Shown: positions 1 to 9,845, counted from the stretch's first letter. The stretch: 64,000 bases of DNA from Blastococcus sp. HT6-4 (GCF_039679125.1 NZ_CP155551.1:3348001-3412000); one strand, 5' to 3'. Notes: a model not told the origin generated them from the sequence alone. Program-made: numbers and translations.

Positions 1-1114
1 CGCCGACGACCAGGCGGAGGTCGGTGACCGACCGCCCGTACGTGGCCGCCTGCGTCACCGGTCGCGGGCGCCCCGCGGGATCGGCGAGCGTGCAGGTGTA
101 CGGCGCGTGCGTGTGGCCGCCCACGATCGCATCGACGGCCGGCGAGACATCGGCGTTCAGCCGGCCGGCCGGGGTTCCGGCGAGGTCCCCGGCGCACGTG
201 TCCGGCCGCACGCCCTCCGACTGCACGCCGCCCTCGTGCGCGAGGAGGACGATGGCCTCCACCCCGCGGTCCTGCAGCTCGGCGGCGTACCGGTTCGCCG
301 CCGCTGCCGGGGGTTCGATCGTCAGGCCGTCGACCGCGGAGGCACGGACGTAGTCGAGCGTCTCCCGGGTGACGACGCCGATGATCCCGATCCTCGTGCC
401 GCCGGTGGTGGACACCACCGCGTACGGGGGGAGCACCGGGTCCCCCGTGGCCGTGTCCCGGACGTTGGCCGCGAGGTACCCGAAGCTCGAGCCGGAGAAG
501 GTCGTGCCCTCGCTGTCGCGGAAGCAGCCGTCCGTCCCCGGGTCGACGCCGTCGCAGGCCTCGACGTCGTCGGAGAACTGCCCGTCCGTCGCACCGGACA
601 GGCGGAACAACTCGTCCTTGCCGAAGTCGAACTCGTGGTTGCCGACGGCGGAGAAGTCCAGGCCGAGAGCATCGAGGACCTCGATGGTCGGCTCGTCCTG
701 GTAGTGCGCGGAGGCGAACGTGGAGGCGCCCACCAGGTCGCCCGCGGCGAGCGTGAGGGAATCCTGCTCGTTCCCGCCGAAGTCCGCGCGCCGGTCCGCC
801 AACGCCCTCGCCAGGTGCGCGGCTCCCCCGGCGAGCTGGGGACCGTCGTCCGGCGTGCCCGGGACCCCGTCCTCCCCCGGCCCCGGCTCCCCCGTCTCGA
901 GGAGACCGTCCCGTCCCACGGGTGCGTCCAGGCGACCGTGGAAGTCGTTGATGGCCAGCACCTGGACCTCGGTCTCGGTGACCGGGAGGTCGATCCCGCC
1001 CCGTTCCCCGGTGGCGGCGTCGGCCGACGGAGCCGTCGAGCCCTCGCACGCCGTCAGTGCCAGCGACAGCGACAGCGCGACGACGATCGCCGCGTCTCGA
1101 CGGCACGGCAGCAC
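1..1114 (-). CDS. 5'-nucleotidase/metallophosphatase lipoprotein (3' end cut by window edge)
   Basis: Secreted metallophosphoesterase of the 5'-nucleotidase/2',3'-cyclic phosphodiesterase family, expected to hydrolyse nucleotides outside the membrane. A GTG start with AGGAGG four bases upstream begins a lipoprotein signal peptide ending in the lipobox LTAC (Cys23). After a low-complexity stretch comes the family's first metal motif, AINDFHGRLDAP, then GNHEFDFG (metal-binding Asn/His) and GGHTHAPYTC. The frame stays open through the left edge, so only about 371 residues are seen; the rest of the catalytic domain and the C-terminal nucleotide-binding domain should lie outside. Head-to-tail with mnmA on the same strand but separated by about 85 bases. 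Family is clear from the motifs; exact substrate is not. Confidence 0.85.
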   Translation of the reverse strand, partial: MLPCRRDAAIVVALSLSLALTACEGSTAPSADAATGERGGIDLPVTETEVQVLAINDFHGRLDAPVGRDGLLETGEPGPGEDGVPGTPDDGPQLAGGAAHLARALADRRADFGGNEQDSLTLAAGDLVGASTFASAHYQDEPTIEVLDALGLDFSAVGNHEFDFGKDELFRLSGATDGQFSDDVEACDGVDPGTDGCFRDSEGTTFSGSSFGYLAANVRDTATGDPVLPPYAVVSTTGGTRIGIIGVVTRETLDYVRASAVDGLTIEPPAAAANRYAAELQDRGVEAIVLLAHEGGVQSEGVRPDTCAGDLAGTPAGRLNADVSPAVDAIVGGHTHAPYTCTLADPAGRPRPVTQAATYGRSVTDLRLVVG

Positions 1115-1200
1115 ACGGCCTCCTCGGTGACGCGGAACGGTTGATCAACATCACCAGCCCGACGGGACATCCGCCACTCGAGCCGCCCGCGCGACCGTCG

Positions 1201-2274
1201 TCAGCCGGCGTGCACCACCCGGCCCTGGCCCAGCACCCGATCACCGCGCTCGGCGTCGGGCGCGTACAGCACCGCCGACTGACCCGCGGCGACGCCGCGC
1301 TCCTCGGCCGCGAGCACGATCCGCAACCCGCCGTCCCCGGCTCCGGACACCGTGCAGGCCACCGGCCTCCCGTGCGCCCGCAACTGGACCTCGGCGTCGA
1401 TCGGCAGCGCCGGCGGCGCACCGGTCCACGTCGGCGGTCCGGTGCGCACCTCGGCGATCCCCGCCTGGTCCGCGGTGCCGATCGTCACCGTGCGGCTGAC
1501 CGGCTCGATGCTCAGGACGTACCGCGGCCGCTGGTCGCCGACGCTGACGCCCAGCCCGCGCCGCTGACCGACCGTGAAGCCGTAGGTGCCGTCGTGCTCG
1601 CCGACGGTGGCCCCGGTGGCCGCGTCGACCAGCGGCCCGGGCCGGCTGCCCAGCGTGCGGGCCAGGAAGCCGCGGGTGTCGCCGTCGGGGATGAAGCAGA
1701 TGTCGTGGGAGTCGGCCTTGGTGGCCACCGCGAACCCGCGCTGGGCCGCGATCTCGCGGACGCGGTCCTTGGTCATGCCGCCGAGCGGGAACCGGGCCGC
1801 CGCGAGCTGCTCGGGGGTCAGCACCCCGAGCACGTAGGACTGGTCCTTGGCGGCGTCCACCGACCGGCGCAGCTCGCCGTCGGCGAGCCGGGCGTGGTGC
1901 CCGGTGACCACGGCGTCGAAGCCCAGGGCCCGGGCCCGGTCGAGCACCGCGGTGAACTTGATCTTCTCGTTGCAGCGCAGGCACGGGTTCGGCGTCCGCC
2001 CCGCGGCGTACTCGGCCACGAAGTCGTCGACGACGTCCTCGCGGAAGCGGTCGGCGAGGTCCCAGACGTAGAAGGGGATGCCGAGCTCGTCGGCCACCCG
2101 CCGGGCGTCGTGGGCGTCCTCGACGCTGCAGCACCCCCGGGCGCCGCTGCGCAGGGTCTGCCGGTCCGGCGACAGCGCCAGGTGCACGCCGGTGACGTCG
2201 TGCCCCGCGTCCACCGCGAGCGCCGCGGCGACGGCGGAGTCCACTCCCCCGCTCATCGCGGCCAGCACCTTCAT
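1201..2274 (-). CDS. mnmA: tRNA-specific 2-thiouridylase MnmA
   Basis: Installs the 2-thio group on wobble U34 of tRNA Lys/Glu/Gln, using ATP and sulfur relayed from a cysteine desulfurase. The 357-residue protein has the PP-loop ATP pyrophosphatase motif MSGGVDSAV (residues 7-15), the first catalytic-cysteine region NPCLRCNEK and the second [11 protein letters not shown], all in family order, and normal length. The ATG at 2274 ([10 protein letters not shown]) is chosen because the upstream in-frame extension is encoded by a repeated intergenic element and is not conserved-looking. The gene directly upstream on the same strand is the cysteine desulfurase, the expected sulfur donor; the same pair occurs in M. 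tuberculosis (Rv3024c/Rv3025c). Confidence 0.96.
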   Translation of the reverse strand: MKVLAAMSGGVDSAVAAALAVDAGHDVTGVHLALSPDRQTLRSGARGCCSVEDAHDARRVADELGIPFYVWDLADRFREDVVDDFVAEYAAGRTPNPCLRCNEKIKFTAVLDRARALGFDAVVTGHHARLADGELRRSVDAAKDQSYVLGVLTPEQLAAARFPLGGMTKDRVREIAAQRGFAVATKADSHDICFIPDGDTRGFLARTLGSRPGPLVDAATGATVGEHDGTYGFTVGQRRGLGVSVGDQRPRYVLSIEPVSRTVTIGTADQAGIAEVRTGPPTWTGAPPALPIDAEVQLRAHGRPVACTVSGAGDGGLRIVLAAEERGVAAGQSAVLYAPDAERGDRVLGQGRVVHAG

Positions 2275-2303
2275 CGCGCTCCTCGCTCGGCTCCGCGGTC
2301 GCG

Positions 2304-2337
2304 CCGCTCCTCGCTCGCAGACCTCGCTGCGAGGCTC
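2304..2337. repeat. Intergenic repeat copy 1 (CCGCTCCTCGCTCGC core)
   Basis: Between the cysteine desulfurase and mnmA. The core CCGCTCCTCGCTCGC, a short variable spacer, then CTCGCTGCGA-G-GCTC matches a second copy at 22030-22064 (CTCGCTGCGA-T-GCTC). Further GCTCCTCGCTCG and CTCGCT units surround it (2278-2341). It looks like a small dispersed extragenic element rather than coding sequence. Confidence 0.6.
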
Positions 2338-2350
2338 GCTCCCTGTCGCC

Positions 2351-3556
2351 TCACCGACGTCCCATCCCGGCCCGGCGGGCACGCTCCACCACGGGTGCGA
2401 TCACCGTGAGCAGGGCGTCGACGTCGGCGTCGGTGCTCGTGTGCCCGAGGCTGAACCGCAGCGAGCTGCGCGCCCGGTCGGGGTCGGCGCCGACCGCCAG
2501 CAGCACGTGGCTCGGCCGGGCCACCCCGGCGCTGCACGCCGATCCGGTCGAGCACTCGATCCCGCGGGCGTCGAGCAGCATGAGCAGGGCATCACCCTCG
2601 GCGCCGGGGAAGGACAGGTGCGCGTTGCCGGGCAGCCGGCCCGGGCCGGAGCGCACCACGTCGTCCAGGGGCGCGCCGTTGAGCTGCGCGTCGGGCACCT
2701 GCCCGACGACGCCCGCGACCAGCCGGTTGCGCAGCCGGGTCAGCTCGGCCGCCCGCTCCACCCGGCCCTCGACCGCGGTGGCCGCCGCGACGGCCAACCC
2801 GACGATCGCGGCGACGTCGAGGGTGCCGGACCGGACGTCGCGCTCCTGTCCGCCGCCGTGCAGCAACGGGGTGCACTCGGCGTCCCGGCGCAGCAGCAGC
2901 ACGCCGGCGCCCATGGGTCCACCGAGCTTGTGCCCGGTCATGGTCAGGGCGTCGGCGCCGGTGGCGCCGAAGTCGACCAGGACGTGCCCCACCGCCTGCA
3001 CCGCGTCGGTGTGCAGGGGCACGCCCACGTCGTGCGCGGTGGCGGCGAGGGCGGCGATGTCGCTGACCGTGCCGATCTCGTTGTTGGCCCACATGACGCT
3101 CGCGACCGCGACGTCGGTGCCGTCGCCGAGCGCCTCCGCGAGCGCGCGGGGTGTGACCCGGCCGGAGGGCTCGACCGGCAGCCAGGTGACCTCGGCGCCC
3201 TCGTGCTTGGCCAGCCACTCCACGCTGTCGAGGACTGCGTGGTGCTCGGCCGGGCTCACCACGATCCGGCGACGGCGGGAGTCGGCCGCGCGCCGGGCCC
3301 AGAACAGCCCCTTGACGGCGAGGTTGTCGCTCTCGGTACCGCCGCCGGTGAACAGCACCTCCGACGGCCGGGCACCCAGCGCCTCGGCCACCCGCTCGCG
3401 GGCCTGCTCGGCGGCGCGGCGGGCGGCCCGGCCGCTGGCGTGCAGCGACGAGGCGTTGCCGACCCGGCCGAGCTGCTCGGTCATCGCGGCCAGCACCTCG
3501 GGCAGCATCGGCGTGGTCGCCGCGTGGTCGAGGTAGACCGGTTCCGAGTCGCTCAT
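2351..3556 (-). CDS. Cysteine desulfurase (IscS/NifS type)
   Basis: PLP enzyme that converts cysteine to alanine and a protein persulfide, supplying sulfur to MnmA and possibly Fe-S assembly. The 401-residue protein starts YLDHAATTP and contains the PLP-lysine motif [12 protein letters not shown] and the persulfide cysteine loop [11 protein letters not shown], both class I IscS/NifS signatures. The ATG start overlaps the stop of the upstream MFS gene as ATGA, implying translational coupling; mnmA follows 76 bases downstream. No scaffold or regulator genes are next to it, so the tRNA thiolation role is the best-supported one. Equivalent to M. tuberculosis Rv3025c by motif and context. Confidence 0.95.
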   Translation of the reverse strand: MSDSEPVYLDHAATTPMLPEVLAAMTEQLGRVGNASSLHASGRAARRAAEQARERVAEALGARPSEVLFTGGGTESDNLAVKGLFWARRAADSRRRRIVVSPAEHHAVLDSVEWLAKHEGAEVTWLPVEPSGRVTPRALAEALGDGTDVAVASVMWANNEIGTVSDIAALAATAHDVGVPLHTDAVQAVGHVLVDFGATGADALTMTGHKLGGPMGAGVLLLRRDAECTPLLHGGGQERDVRSGTLDVAAIVGLAVAAATAVEGRVERAAELTRLRNRLVAGVVGQVPDAQLNGAPLDDVVRSGPGRLPGNAHLSFPGAEGDALLMLLDARGIECSTGSACSAGVARPSHVLLAVGADPDRARSSLRFSLGHTSTDADVDALLTVIAPVVERARRAGMGRR

Positions 3557-5012
3557 GACGGGCTCAGGGTAGTCGCGCGGCCGGCGGGGGCCGCCGTCAC
3601 CGGGACACCGGCACCCGCACGGGGGGCGATCGCGGCCCCGGCCAGCGCCACGACGGTGAGCACGGCCACCCCGGCCAGCACCGCGCCCGACAGCGGCAGT
3701 GCGCCGGCCACCGAGACGGCCACGAGCACCCCGACGACGCCGACGAGCAGCGCGGACCCGGTCACGTCGGCGATCTGGAAGGCCGCCGAGTCCGCGCCGC
3801 GGCGGTGCTCCGGCGACTGGTCGAGCAGCAGCACGCCGAGGCTCGGCATCCCGAGCCCCATGCCGAGACCGGCCACCGCCCAGGTGAGGTAGGCCGGCCA
3901 GCCGCCGATGCCGGGCACCGCGATCAGCGCCGTCCCCGCCAGCCCGGCGGCGAGCAGCAGGAAGCCCGTGCGCAGCACCGCCACCCGCGGCCACCCGGGG
4001 CGGCGGCCCTGCAGCTGGGAGGCGATCGCCCAGCCCAGCGCCGCGGTGGTGAGCGGCACCCCGGCCGCGGCCGCCGGATACCCGTGCAGGGCGGTCAGGG
4101 CCAGCGGCAGCAGCGCGTCCATGCCGAAGAAGGCGCCGGCGAGCAGCCCCGGGCACCCACGACCGCCGGCAGCCCGCGGCGCGCCGTCGCCACCCCCGGC
4201 GGCAGCAGGGGCCGCAGCCCGGTGACCAGTGCGGCCACCCCCACCACGGCGAGCCCGGCCGCCAGTAGGTCCAGCCGTTGACCGGCGTACTGCAGCAGCA
4301 CGATGCCCGCGCCGGCGAGCAGCGCCCACCAGCGCCGCCCCGGGGCGGGCGCCACCCCGGCCTCGGGGACGGCGAGGCCCCGGACCGCGGGCAGCACGAG
4401 GGCGAGACCGACGAGGATGAGCGGGAGGAGCCCGAGGAACACCAACCGCCAGGTCAGGTGCGTGGTGAGCAGCCCGGCGACGACCGGACCGATCAGGGCC
4501 GGCAGCACCCAGGCGGCCGAGATGGCACCGAACAGCCGGGGACGCAGCGCGGCCGCGTAGGCCTGCCCGGCCACCACGTAGAGCGAGACGGCGATGATCC
4601 CGCCGCCCACGCCCTGCACCGCCCGCGCGGCCACGAACACCGCCATGGACGTCGCGAGGCCGGCGGCGAGGAGCCCGGCGGCGAAGACCGCGACGCCGGC
4701 GAGCAGGGCGGTGCGCGGGCCCCGGCGGTCGCCCAGGTCGCCGCCGAGGACCATGCCGACGACGGAGGCGACGAGATAGGCGCTGAACGGCCACGCGTAC
4801 CAGGCCAGGCCGTCCAGCTCGGTGACGGCGGTGGGCATGGCCGTCGCCACCGCCATCGCCTCGAACGCCACGAAAGTGACCAGCATCAGCAGGCCGGCAG
4901 TGGTGAGCCGGTGCGCGCGGTCGAAGACCGACGGCGCCGCGCGGGTGTCCACGAACCCCCCAACAGTCGTCGCCGGCCACGGCTTCCCGCGGCCGGCGAC
5001 GACGGTGCTCAC
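3553..5012 (-). pseudogene. MFS transporter with a one-base frameshift
   Basis: Major facilitator drug/solute transporter. The N-terminal part (5012 to about 4150, about 287 residues) contains the motif A-like GDLGDRRGPR and several membrane helices. The remainder (about 4146 to 3553) continues in another frame with [19 protein letters not shown] and the last transmembrane helices. Restoring one G in the minus-strand run CCCGGGG (plus strand 4147-4150) gives [19 protein letters not shown] and a normal protein of about 485 residues. It starts at a GTG overlapping the stop of the upstream membrane protein (GTGA) and ends as ATGA on the cysteine desulfurase. It is either a recent natural inactivation or a sequencing/assembly error; codon use elsewhere is intact, which favours error or a very recent event. 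Confidence 0.8.
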
Positions 5013-5701
5013 ACCCGGCCGGCGGGCACGTGCCCGGTGGCGGCGAGCGGGGTGCCGGCCGGCGCCCCGGCGCCCGGGACGGCCGCGCGGGACACGGCGA
5101 CGGCGACGAGGACCAACCCGACCGAGGCCACGAGGAGGCCCGCCACCTCACCGGCCTTGACCGAGAACTCGCTGGCCATGAACCCGCCGATGCCGAGTAC
5201 CCAGGCGGCCAGCGCGAGCACCGGCAGCCGGCCGGCGGCCCCGCTCCGCCAGGCACCGGCCGCCAGGACCACGGGCGCCACCAGCAGTGCGGGCAGTGCG
5301 AGGACCAGTGGCACGAAGCCCGGGCCGATGTCCGCCGCGAGGACATCGGCCGCCGGCGCCGCCGGGACGGCAGGATCGGTCAGCCGGTACATCTGCAGGT
5401 TGAACGCCCCCCGGCCGGCCGCCAGCCAGATCCCACCGAGAGCCAGCAGGACCAGACCGGTGCGGACGGTGCCGGCCCCCCGGCCGGGCAGCGGCCGGCG
5501 CGCCGCCACGACCGCCGCGGTCACCAGCAGGGCACCCGCGACGACGAACAAGCCGGCCGACAGCGCCTGCGCCGGGCGGGCTCCGGCGACCGCGGCCAGC
5601 CGCGGCCCCCACTCCATCCCCATGTCGGGGAGCACGGCTTGGCCGGCGGTCCAGGCGGCGCCGGCGAGGAAGAGCAGGACGGGCAGCGGGGAACGCTTCA
5701 T
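5009..5701 (-). CDS. Hypothetical multi-pass membrane protein
   Basis: A 230-residue hydrophobic protein that I do not recognise as a named family. It has about six predicted transmembrane stretches, the first at residues 5-22, with an extracellular-looking segment FNLQMYRLTDPAVPAAPAADV in the middle. The ATG at 5701 is preceded by a good Shine-Dalgarno (GGAGGAC, nine bases away). It is the first gene of the coupled set leading into the MFS transporter, cysteine desulfurase and mnmA, and is divergent from the histidine kinase. The coupling with the transporter suggests a membrane-related function, but none can be assigned. Confidence 0.75.
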   Translation of the reverse strand: MKRSPLPVLLFLAGAAWTAGQAVLPDMGMEWGPRLAAVAGARPAQALSAGLFVVAGALLVTAAVVAARRPLPGRGAGTVRTGLVLLALGGIWLAAGRGAFNLQMYRLTDPAVPAAPAADVLAADIGPGFVPLVLALPALLVAPVVLAAGAWRSGAAGRLPVLALAAWVLGIGGFMASEFSVKAGEVAGLLVASVGLVLVAVAVSRAAVPGAGAPAGTPLAATGHVPAGRV

Positions 5702-5786
5702 GGCGGATGTCCTCCGGGTCGTGCGGATCGGTGCGGCGATCGTCGGCGCCGCGACCGGTCCCCGCCCTGGAGCCGGCTGCCCGATC

Positions 5787-5806
5787 GGCTGCAGCGCACT
5801 GCAGCC
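5787..5806. promoter_or_regulatory. 20-nt palindrome in divergent promoter region
   Basis: GGCTGCAG-CGCA-CTGCAGCC, a perfect 8+8 inverted repeat in the 160-base gap between the membrane protein (minus) and the histidine kinase (plus). Its position suits an operator for either or both transcripts. No bound regulator can be named; the response regulator encoded just downstream is an obvious candidate by proximity only. Confidence 0.5.
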
Positions 5807-5861
5807 CCCGACGGCAGCCCGCGCCCTCCCGGGAGACCGTGCCGGGTGCCACAGTGAGCCG

Positions 5862-7220
5862 GTGCCCGGCGTCGGCCTCCTGATCGGTGGCGTCCTCGTC
5901 ACCTGGGTGGCGTCCGGCCTGGCCGCCGTCTGCCTGACCCCACGCAACGCCGCCGCCCGCTCGCTGCTGGCCGCAGGGCTGCTGCTGGCTGCGAGCACCG
6001 GCGCCGAGTCGGTCGCCCGCGAGGTGGCCACCCCGGTCGGCTTCGCCCTCTGGCGCACGGCCGGCTGGATCACCTTCCTGGGAGCGGTGGCCGCCATCGT
6101 GCTGACCCTGACCCGGTTGCCCGACGGCGTCGCCGACTCGGTGTGGCACGTCCGGCTCGGCCGGACGCTGGCCGTCCTCGCCGTCGCGGCGCCGGTGCTC
6201 GAACTCGTCGGCGCCGCGACGCTGGCCGTCGATGCCGACTCCCCCGCCCGGGAGAACCCGGTCGCCCTGGCCGGGCTCGAGCCCCTCGGGACCGCCGGGA
6301 CCGTCGTCCGCGCCACCGAACCGGCCTGGGTGCTCCTCGGGATCGTGCTGCTGCTCCTGCGGTGGCGCAACGGCAGCGCCCAGCGGCGCCGGGAGCTCAG
6401 CTGGGCGCTGGGCAGCATCGGCCTGCTCGCGGTCCTGCTGGCGCTGATCGTCGTGGTGGAGGTGGCCGGGGCGCCCGTCCCACCGGAACCGGTGTTCGTG
6501 CCGCTGTTCCTGCTCGCCCTGGCCCTCTTCCCGGTGGCCCTGCTCATCGGCATCACCCGGCGGGTGCGAAGCCTGGAGGCCCGGCTGGTCGAGTCGCGCG
6601 AGCGACTGGTCACCGCGGAGGACGCCGCACGTCGCGCGCTGGAGCGCGACCTCCACGACGGCGTGCAGCAGCAACTGGTCGCCGCGCTGTCCCTCACGGC
6701 GCTGGCCGCACGGCACCTGGAACGCAGCCCCGAGGTGGCCGGGGCCACCGTCAGCGAGGTCGGCGAACGGGTGCGCGGGGCGATGACGGAGCTGCGCGAG
6801 CTGGTCCGCGGCATCCGTCCCCCCGTGCTCCAGGATGCCGGGCTGGTACCCGCGATCGAGAGCCGGCTGAGCTCGCTGCCGGCTGCGGTGGAGCTGCACA
6901 CCGACCCCGACGCCGCCGCACGCCGGCCGGCCGCGGTGGAGGCGGCCGCGTACTTCGTCGTCACCGAGGCCGTGACCAACGCCCTGAAGCACGCGCCGGG
7001 AAGCCGGGTCGCCGTCCGGATCACCGGGGTCGGCGGCCGCCTGGAGACGGTCGTGGCCGACGACGGTCCGGGGCCGGGACCCGGTACGTCCGCCGGTGGC
7101 GGCCTGCGTGGCCTGCAGGACCGGGTCGAGTCGCTCCGCGGCAGCTTCTCGGTGACCGGCGCCCCGGGCACGGGCACCGTCGTCCGGGCGACGTTCCCCG
7201 ACTCCGGGGGGCCGCGGTGA
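5862..7220 (+). CDS. Two-component sensor histidine kinase (HisKA_3 family)
   Basis: Membrane sensor kinase, 452 residues. The N-terminal half holds about six to seven transmembrane helices (VGLLIGGVLVTWVASGLAAV onward) and acts as the input domain. A coiled linker leads to the dimerisation/phospho-acceptor motif ALERDLHDGVQQQL (NarL-partner HisKA_3 type). The ATPase domain follows, with EAVTNALKHAPGSR (N box) and ADDGPGPGPG...GGLRGLQDRV (G boxes). The GTG at 5862 is the first usable start in frame and lacks a convincing Shine-Dalgarno, so a leaderless or short-leader mRNA is possible. Its stop overlaps the response regulator start (GTGA). The signal is unknown; the input domain is not a recognised ligand-binding module. 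Confidence 0.9.
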   Translation: MPGVGLLIGGVLVTWVASGLAAVCLTPRNAAARSLLAAGLLLAASTGAESVAREVATPVGFALWRTAGWITFLGAVAAIVLTLTRLPDGVADSVWHVRLGRTLAVLAVAAPVLELVGAATLAVDADSPARENPVALAGLEPLGTAGTVVRATEPAWVLLGIVLLLLRWRNGSAQRRRELSWALGSIGLLAVLLALIVVVEVAGAPVPPEPVFVPLFLLALALFPVALLIGITRRVRSLEARLVESRERLVTAEDAARRALERDLHDGVQQQLVAALSLTALAARHLERSPEVAGATVSEVGERVRGAMTELRELVRGIRPPVLQDAGLVPAIESRLSSLPAAVELHTDPDAAARRPAAVEAAAYFVVTEAVTNALKHAPGSRVAVRITGVGGRLETVVADDGPGPGPGTSAGGGLRGLQDRVESLRGSFSVTGAPGTGTVVRATFPDSGGPR

Positions 7221-7891
7221 GCCTGCGGCTCGTCCTCGCCGACGACAACTACCTGGTGCGGGAGGGCGTGCGGCGGCTGCTCGACGAGGGGGACGAGGTC
7301 ACGACGGTCGGCACGGCCGCCAGCGCGCCCGAGCTGCTGCTGCGTGTCCGGGAGCTGCTCCCCGACGTCGTGCTGACCGACATCCGCATGCCCCCGACGT
7401 TCACGACCGACGGCATCACCGCCGCGCTGCGGCTGCGCGCCGAGCACCCGGGCGTAGGGGTGGTCGTGCTCTCCCAGCACGCCGATGCCTCGTACGCGTC
7501 CGCGCTGTTCGGGCAGGGCACCGCTGGGCTGGCCTACCTGCTCAAGGACCGGGTCGGCGACCGGGACGAGCTCATCCGGGCCCTGGAGGCCGTCCACACC
7601 GGCGGCTCCGTGGTGGACCCGCAGGTCGTCGATGCCCTGCTGGCCGCGGGCCGGCGGACCGCCCGCTCCCCCGTGCGGGACCTCTCCGCCCGTGAGATCG
7701 ACGTCCTGCGCGGCATGGCGGAGGGACGCACGAACGGCGCCATCGCCGCGGCCCTCCACGTGTCGGAATCCGCCGTGAGCAAGCACGTGGCATCGATCTT
7801 CGCCAAGCTCGGGCTGCACGGCTCACCCGACACCGACCGGCGGGTCCGCGCGGTGCTCACCTGGGTGGAGCACCGGGCGGATCCCCCCTGA
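7217..7891 (+). CDS. LuxR/NarL-family response regulator
   Basis: DNA-binding partner of the kinase just upstream. The 224-residue protein has a receiver domain with acidic pair D9/D10, phospho-acceptor Asp55 ([10 protein letters not shown]) and Lys in LLKDRV, and a C-terminal LuxR helix-turn-helix [20 protein letters not shown]...[17 protein letters not shown]. Start GTG overlaps the kinase stop, so the two are co-translated. The gene ends a few bases before a strong terminator. Targets are unknown; autoregulation of its own divergent promoter is a plausible default. Confidence 0.93.
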   Translation: MSLRLVLADDNYLVREGVRRLLDEGDEVTTVGTAASAPELLLRVRELLPDVVLTDIRMPPTFTTDGITAALRLRAEHPGVGVVVLSQHADASYASALFGQGTAGLAYLLKDRVGDRDELIRALEAVHTGGSVVDPQVVDALLAAGRRTARSPVRDLSAREIDVLRGMAEGRTNGAIAAALHVSESAVSKHVASIFAKLGLHGSPDTDRRVRAVLTWVEHRADPP

Positions 7892-7896
7892 GATGC

Positions 7897-7932
7897 GTCG
7901 AGCGCCGGCCCCCGGAGGGGCCGGCGCTCGAC
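7897..7932. terminator. Bidirectional intrinsic terminator
   Basis: Perfect 16-bp GC-rich stem (GTCGAGCGCCGGCCC and its complement) with a 4-base loop, six bases after the response regulator stop and 20 bases beyond the etfA stop. It serves both convergent operons. No U-tract, as is usual in high-GC actinobacteria. Confidence 0.85.
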
Positions 7933-7951
7933 GGCTGGGTGGTGCGGCCCG

Positions 7952-8914
7952 CTACTTGCGGGCGTTGATCTGCTCGGTGGCAGCAGGGACGACCGTGTTC
8001 AGGTCGCCGATGACACCGAAGTCGGCCAGCTCGAAGATCGGCGCCTCGGGGTCCTTGTTGATGGCCACGATCGTCTTCGAGGTCTGCATGCCGGCGCGGT
8101 GCTGGATCGCGCCGGAGATGCCGACGGCGACGTACAGCTGCGGCGAGACGGTCTTGCCGGTCTGCCCCACCTGGAAGCTGTGCGGGTAGAAGCCGGAGTC
8201 GACCGCGGCGCGCGAGGCACCCACGGCGGCGCCGAGCGAGTCGGCCAGGCCCTCGATGACCGAGAAGTTCTCGGCGCTGGCGACGCCGCGACCGCCGGAG
8301 ACGACGATCGAGGCCTCGGTCAGCTCGGGGCGGTTGCTCTTCTGCTCGACGACCCGCTCGACGACCCGGACCTGCTTGGCCTGGTCGCTGACCGAGACGG
8401 CGACGGCCTGCTCGGCGCCCGCGGCCGGGGCCGGCTCGGGGGCGACCGAGTTGCCGCGCAGGGTGTAGATCGGGGTGCCGACGGTGACCTGCGAGTGCAC
8501 GATCGTCGCCCCGGCGAACGCGACCTGGGTCGCGGTGCCGTCGGCGGCGATCTCGGTGACGTCGGTGAGGAAGCCGCTGCCGGTCTTGATGGCCAGGCGG
8601 GCGGCGATCTCCTTGCCCTCCGGCGAGGAGGGGATGACGACGGCGGCGGGCGACTTCTCGCTCACCAGCTGCGCCAGCACCTCGGCCTTGGGGGCCACCA
8701 GGTAGGCGTCGACGTCCTCGGACTCGGCGACGTAGACGGTCGCGGCGCCGTACTCCGCGAGGGTGTCCTTCACGCCGGCGGCCGTGCCGGGCGCGCCGAG
8801 GACGACGGCCGACGGCTCACCGAGCGCACGCGCCGCGGTCAGGGCTTCCAGGGTGGTCTTGCGGACTCCGCCGCCGGCCGGGTCGAGCTCGGCCAGGACC
8901 AGGACCTCTGCCAT
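7952..8914 (-). CDS. etfA: Electron transfer flavoprotein subunit alpha
   Basis: FAD-binding subunit of ETF, which takes electrons from acyl-CoA dehydrogenases and passes them to an ETF-quinone oxidoreductase. The 320-residue protein has the alpha-subunit C-terminal FAD-binding signature: [50 protein letters not shown] and [21 protein letters not shown]. It lies 34 bases downstream of etfB on the same strand, the usual etfB-etfA order, with a Shine-Dalgarno (GAGGAG) in the gap. This matches M. tuberculosis Rv3028c in family and in being near mnmA and iscS. Confidence 0.97.
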   Translation of the reverse strand: MAEVLVLAELDPAGGGVRKTTLEALTAARALGEPSAVVLGAPGTAAGVKDTLAEYGAATVYVAESEDVDAYLVAPKAEVLAQLVSEKSPAAVVIPSSPEGKEIAARLAIKTGSGFLTDVTEIAADGTATQVAFAGATIVHSQVTVGTPIYTLRGNSVAPEPAPAAGAEQAVAVSVSDQAKQVRVVERVVEQKSNRPELTEASIVVSGGRGVASAENFSVIEGLADSLGAAVGASRAAVDSGFYPHSFQVGQTGKTVSPQLYVAVGISGAIQHRAGMQTSKTIVAINKDPEAPIFELADFGVIGDLNTVVPAATEQINARK

Positions 8915-8948
8915 GGGGTGTTCTCCTCTTCCTTCGATCCGGGCCGGG

Positions 8949-9728
8949 TCAGACGATCTTCTGGCTGGCGAGGAAGTCGACGAACTTCTGCGCGCCGTCG
9001 CCCTCGTCGGTCACCTTGACGCCCTCGCCCTTCGGCGGGCGGCCGGCGAAGTCGAGCACCTTGCTGGTGGCGCTCGCCAGACCCACGCTGCCGGCGTCGA
9101 CGCCGAGGTCGGCCAGCGACTTGGTCTCGACCGGCTTCTTCTTCGCGGCCATGATCCCCTTGAACGAGGGGTAGCGCGGCTCGTTGATCGTGTCCCAGGT
9201 CGAGATGATCGCCGGCAGCGGCGCCTCGAGGGCCCAGAAGCCGCCGTCGGTCTGCCGCTCGACCTTCGCCGTGCCGCCCTCGATGGTGACCTTGCGGGCA
9301 CCGGACAGCTGCGGGAGGCCGAGGCGCTCGGCGATCAGGGCGGGCATGACCGACAGCTGCGCGTCGGTGGCCTCCGCGCCGCAGAGCACGAGGTCGTACT
9401 CCATCTGGCCCAGCGCCGCGGCGATGACCGCCGAGGTCTGCACCGCGCACGAGCCGTGGATGGCGTCGTCGACGACGTGCACGGCCTTGTCGGCGCCCAT
9501 GGACAGCGCCTTGCGGATGGCGTCGGTGGCGGAGTCGGGGCCCACGGTCAGGACGGTGACCTCGCCGCCCTGCGCCTCCTTGATGGTGAGCGCCTCCTCG
9601 ATGGCGTACTCGTCCATCTCGTTGATCACGTTGTCGGCGGACGCACGGGCGACGGTGTTGTCGGCCGGGTCCAGCTTGCGCTCACTTCCCGAGTCCGGGA
9701 CCTGCTTGACAAGAACGACGATGTTCAT
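8949..9728 (-). CDS. etfB: Electron transfer flavoprotein subunit beta
   Basis: AMP-binding partner of EtfA. The 259-residue protein begins MNIVVLVKQVPDSGSERKL and contains NEMDEYAIEEAL, the ETF-beta loop LCGAEATDAQLSVMPALIAERLGLPQ and the EPRYPSFKGIMAAKKKP motif. It is the first gene of the etfBA operon. A palindromic site GCTACT-GGGC-GGTAAC lies 70-85 bases upstream. The same site type precedes ccr, the hydroxyacyl-CoA dehydrogenase and ecm in this window, so ETF expression may be co-regulated with acyl-CoA metabolism. Confidence 0.97.
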   Translation of the reverse strand: MNIVVLVKQVPDSGSERKLDPADNTVARASADNVINEMDEYAIEEALTIKEAQGGEVTVLTVGPDSATDAIRKALSMGADKAVHVVDDAIHGSCAVQTSAVIAAALGQMEYDLVLCGAEATDAQLSVMPALIAERLGLPQLSGARKVTIEGGTAKVERQTDGGFWALEAPLPAIISTWDTINEPRYPSFKGIMAAKKKPVETKSLADLGVDAGSVGLASATSKVLDFAGRPPKGEGVKVTDEGDGAQKFVDFLASQKIV

Positions 9729-9797
9729 CGCGCTGAACCTTCCTCAGGACGCGTTCAGGATGCGGGCACGAAGACCCGCCTGGCTCCGATCATGGAG

Positions 9798-9813
9798 GCT
9801 ACTGGGCGGTAAC
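9798..9813. promoter_or_regulatory. GSTACC-N4-GGTARC palindrome, etfB site
   Basis: GCTACT-GGGC-GGTAAC, one mismatch from a perfect palindrome, 70-85 bases upstream of the etfB start. Related sites lie upstream of ccr (43565), the hydroxyacyl-CoA dehydrogenase (49842) and ecm (58011). Confidence 0.55.
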
Positions 9814-9845
9814 GCCGATGCGAGCCGAGGGGCAGGTGAGGCACG

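Noticed and set aside
4278-5861. Upstream 528 codons in frame with the histidine kinase
   Set aside because: Antisense to the MFS and membrane-protein genes; the kinase begins naturally at the GTG at 5862, where helices start.
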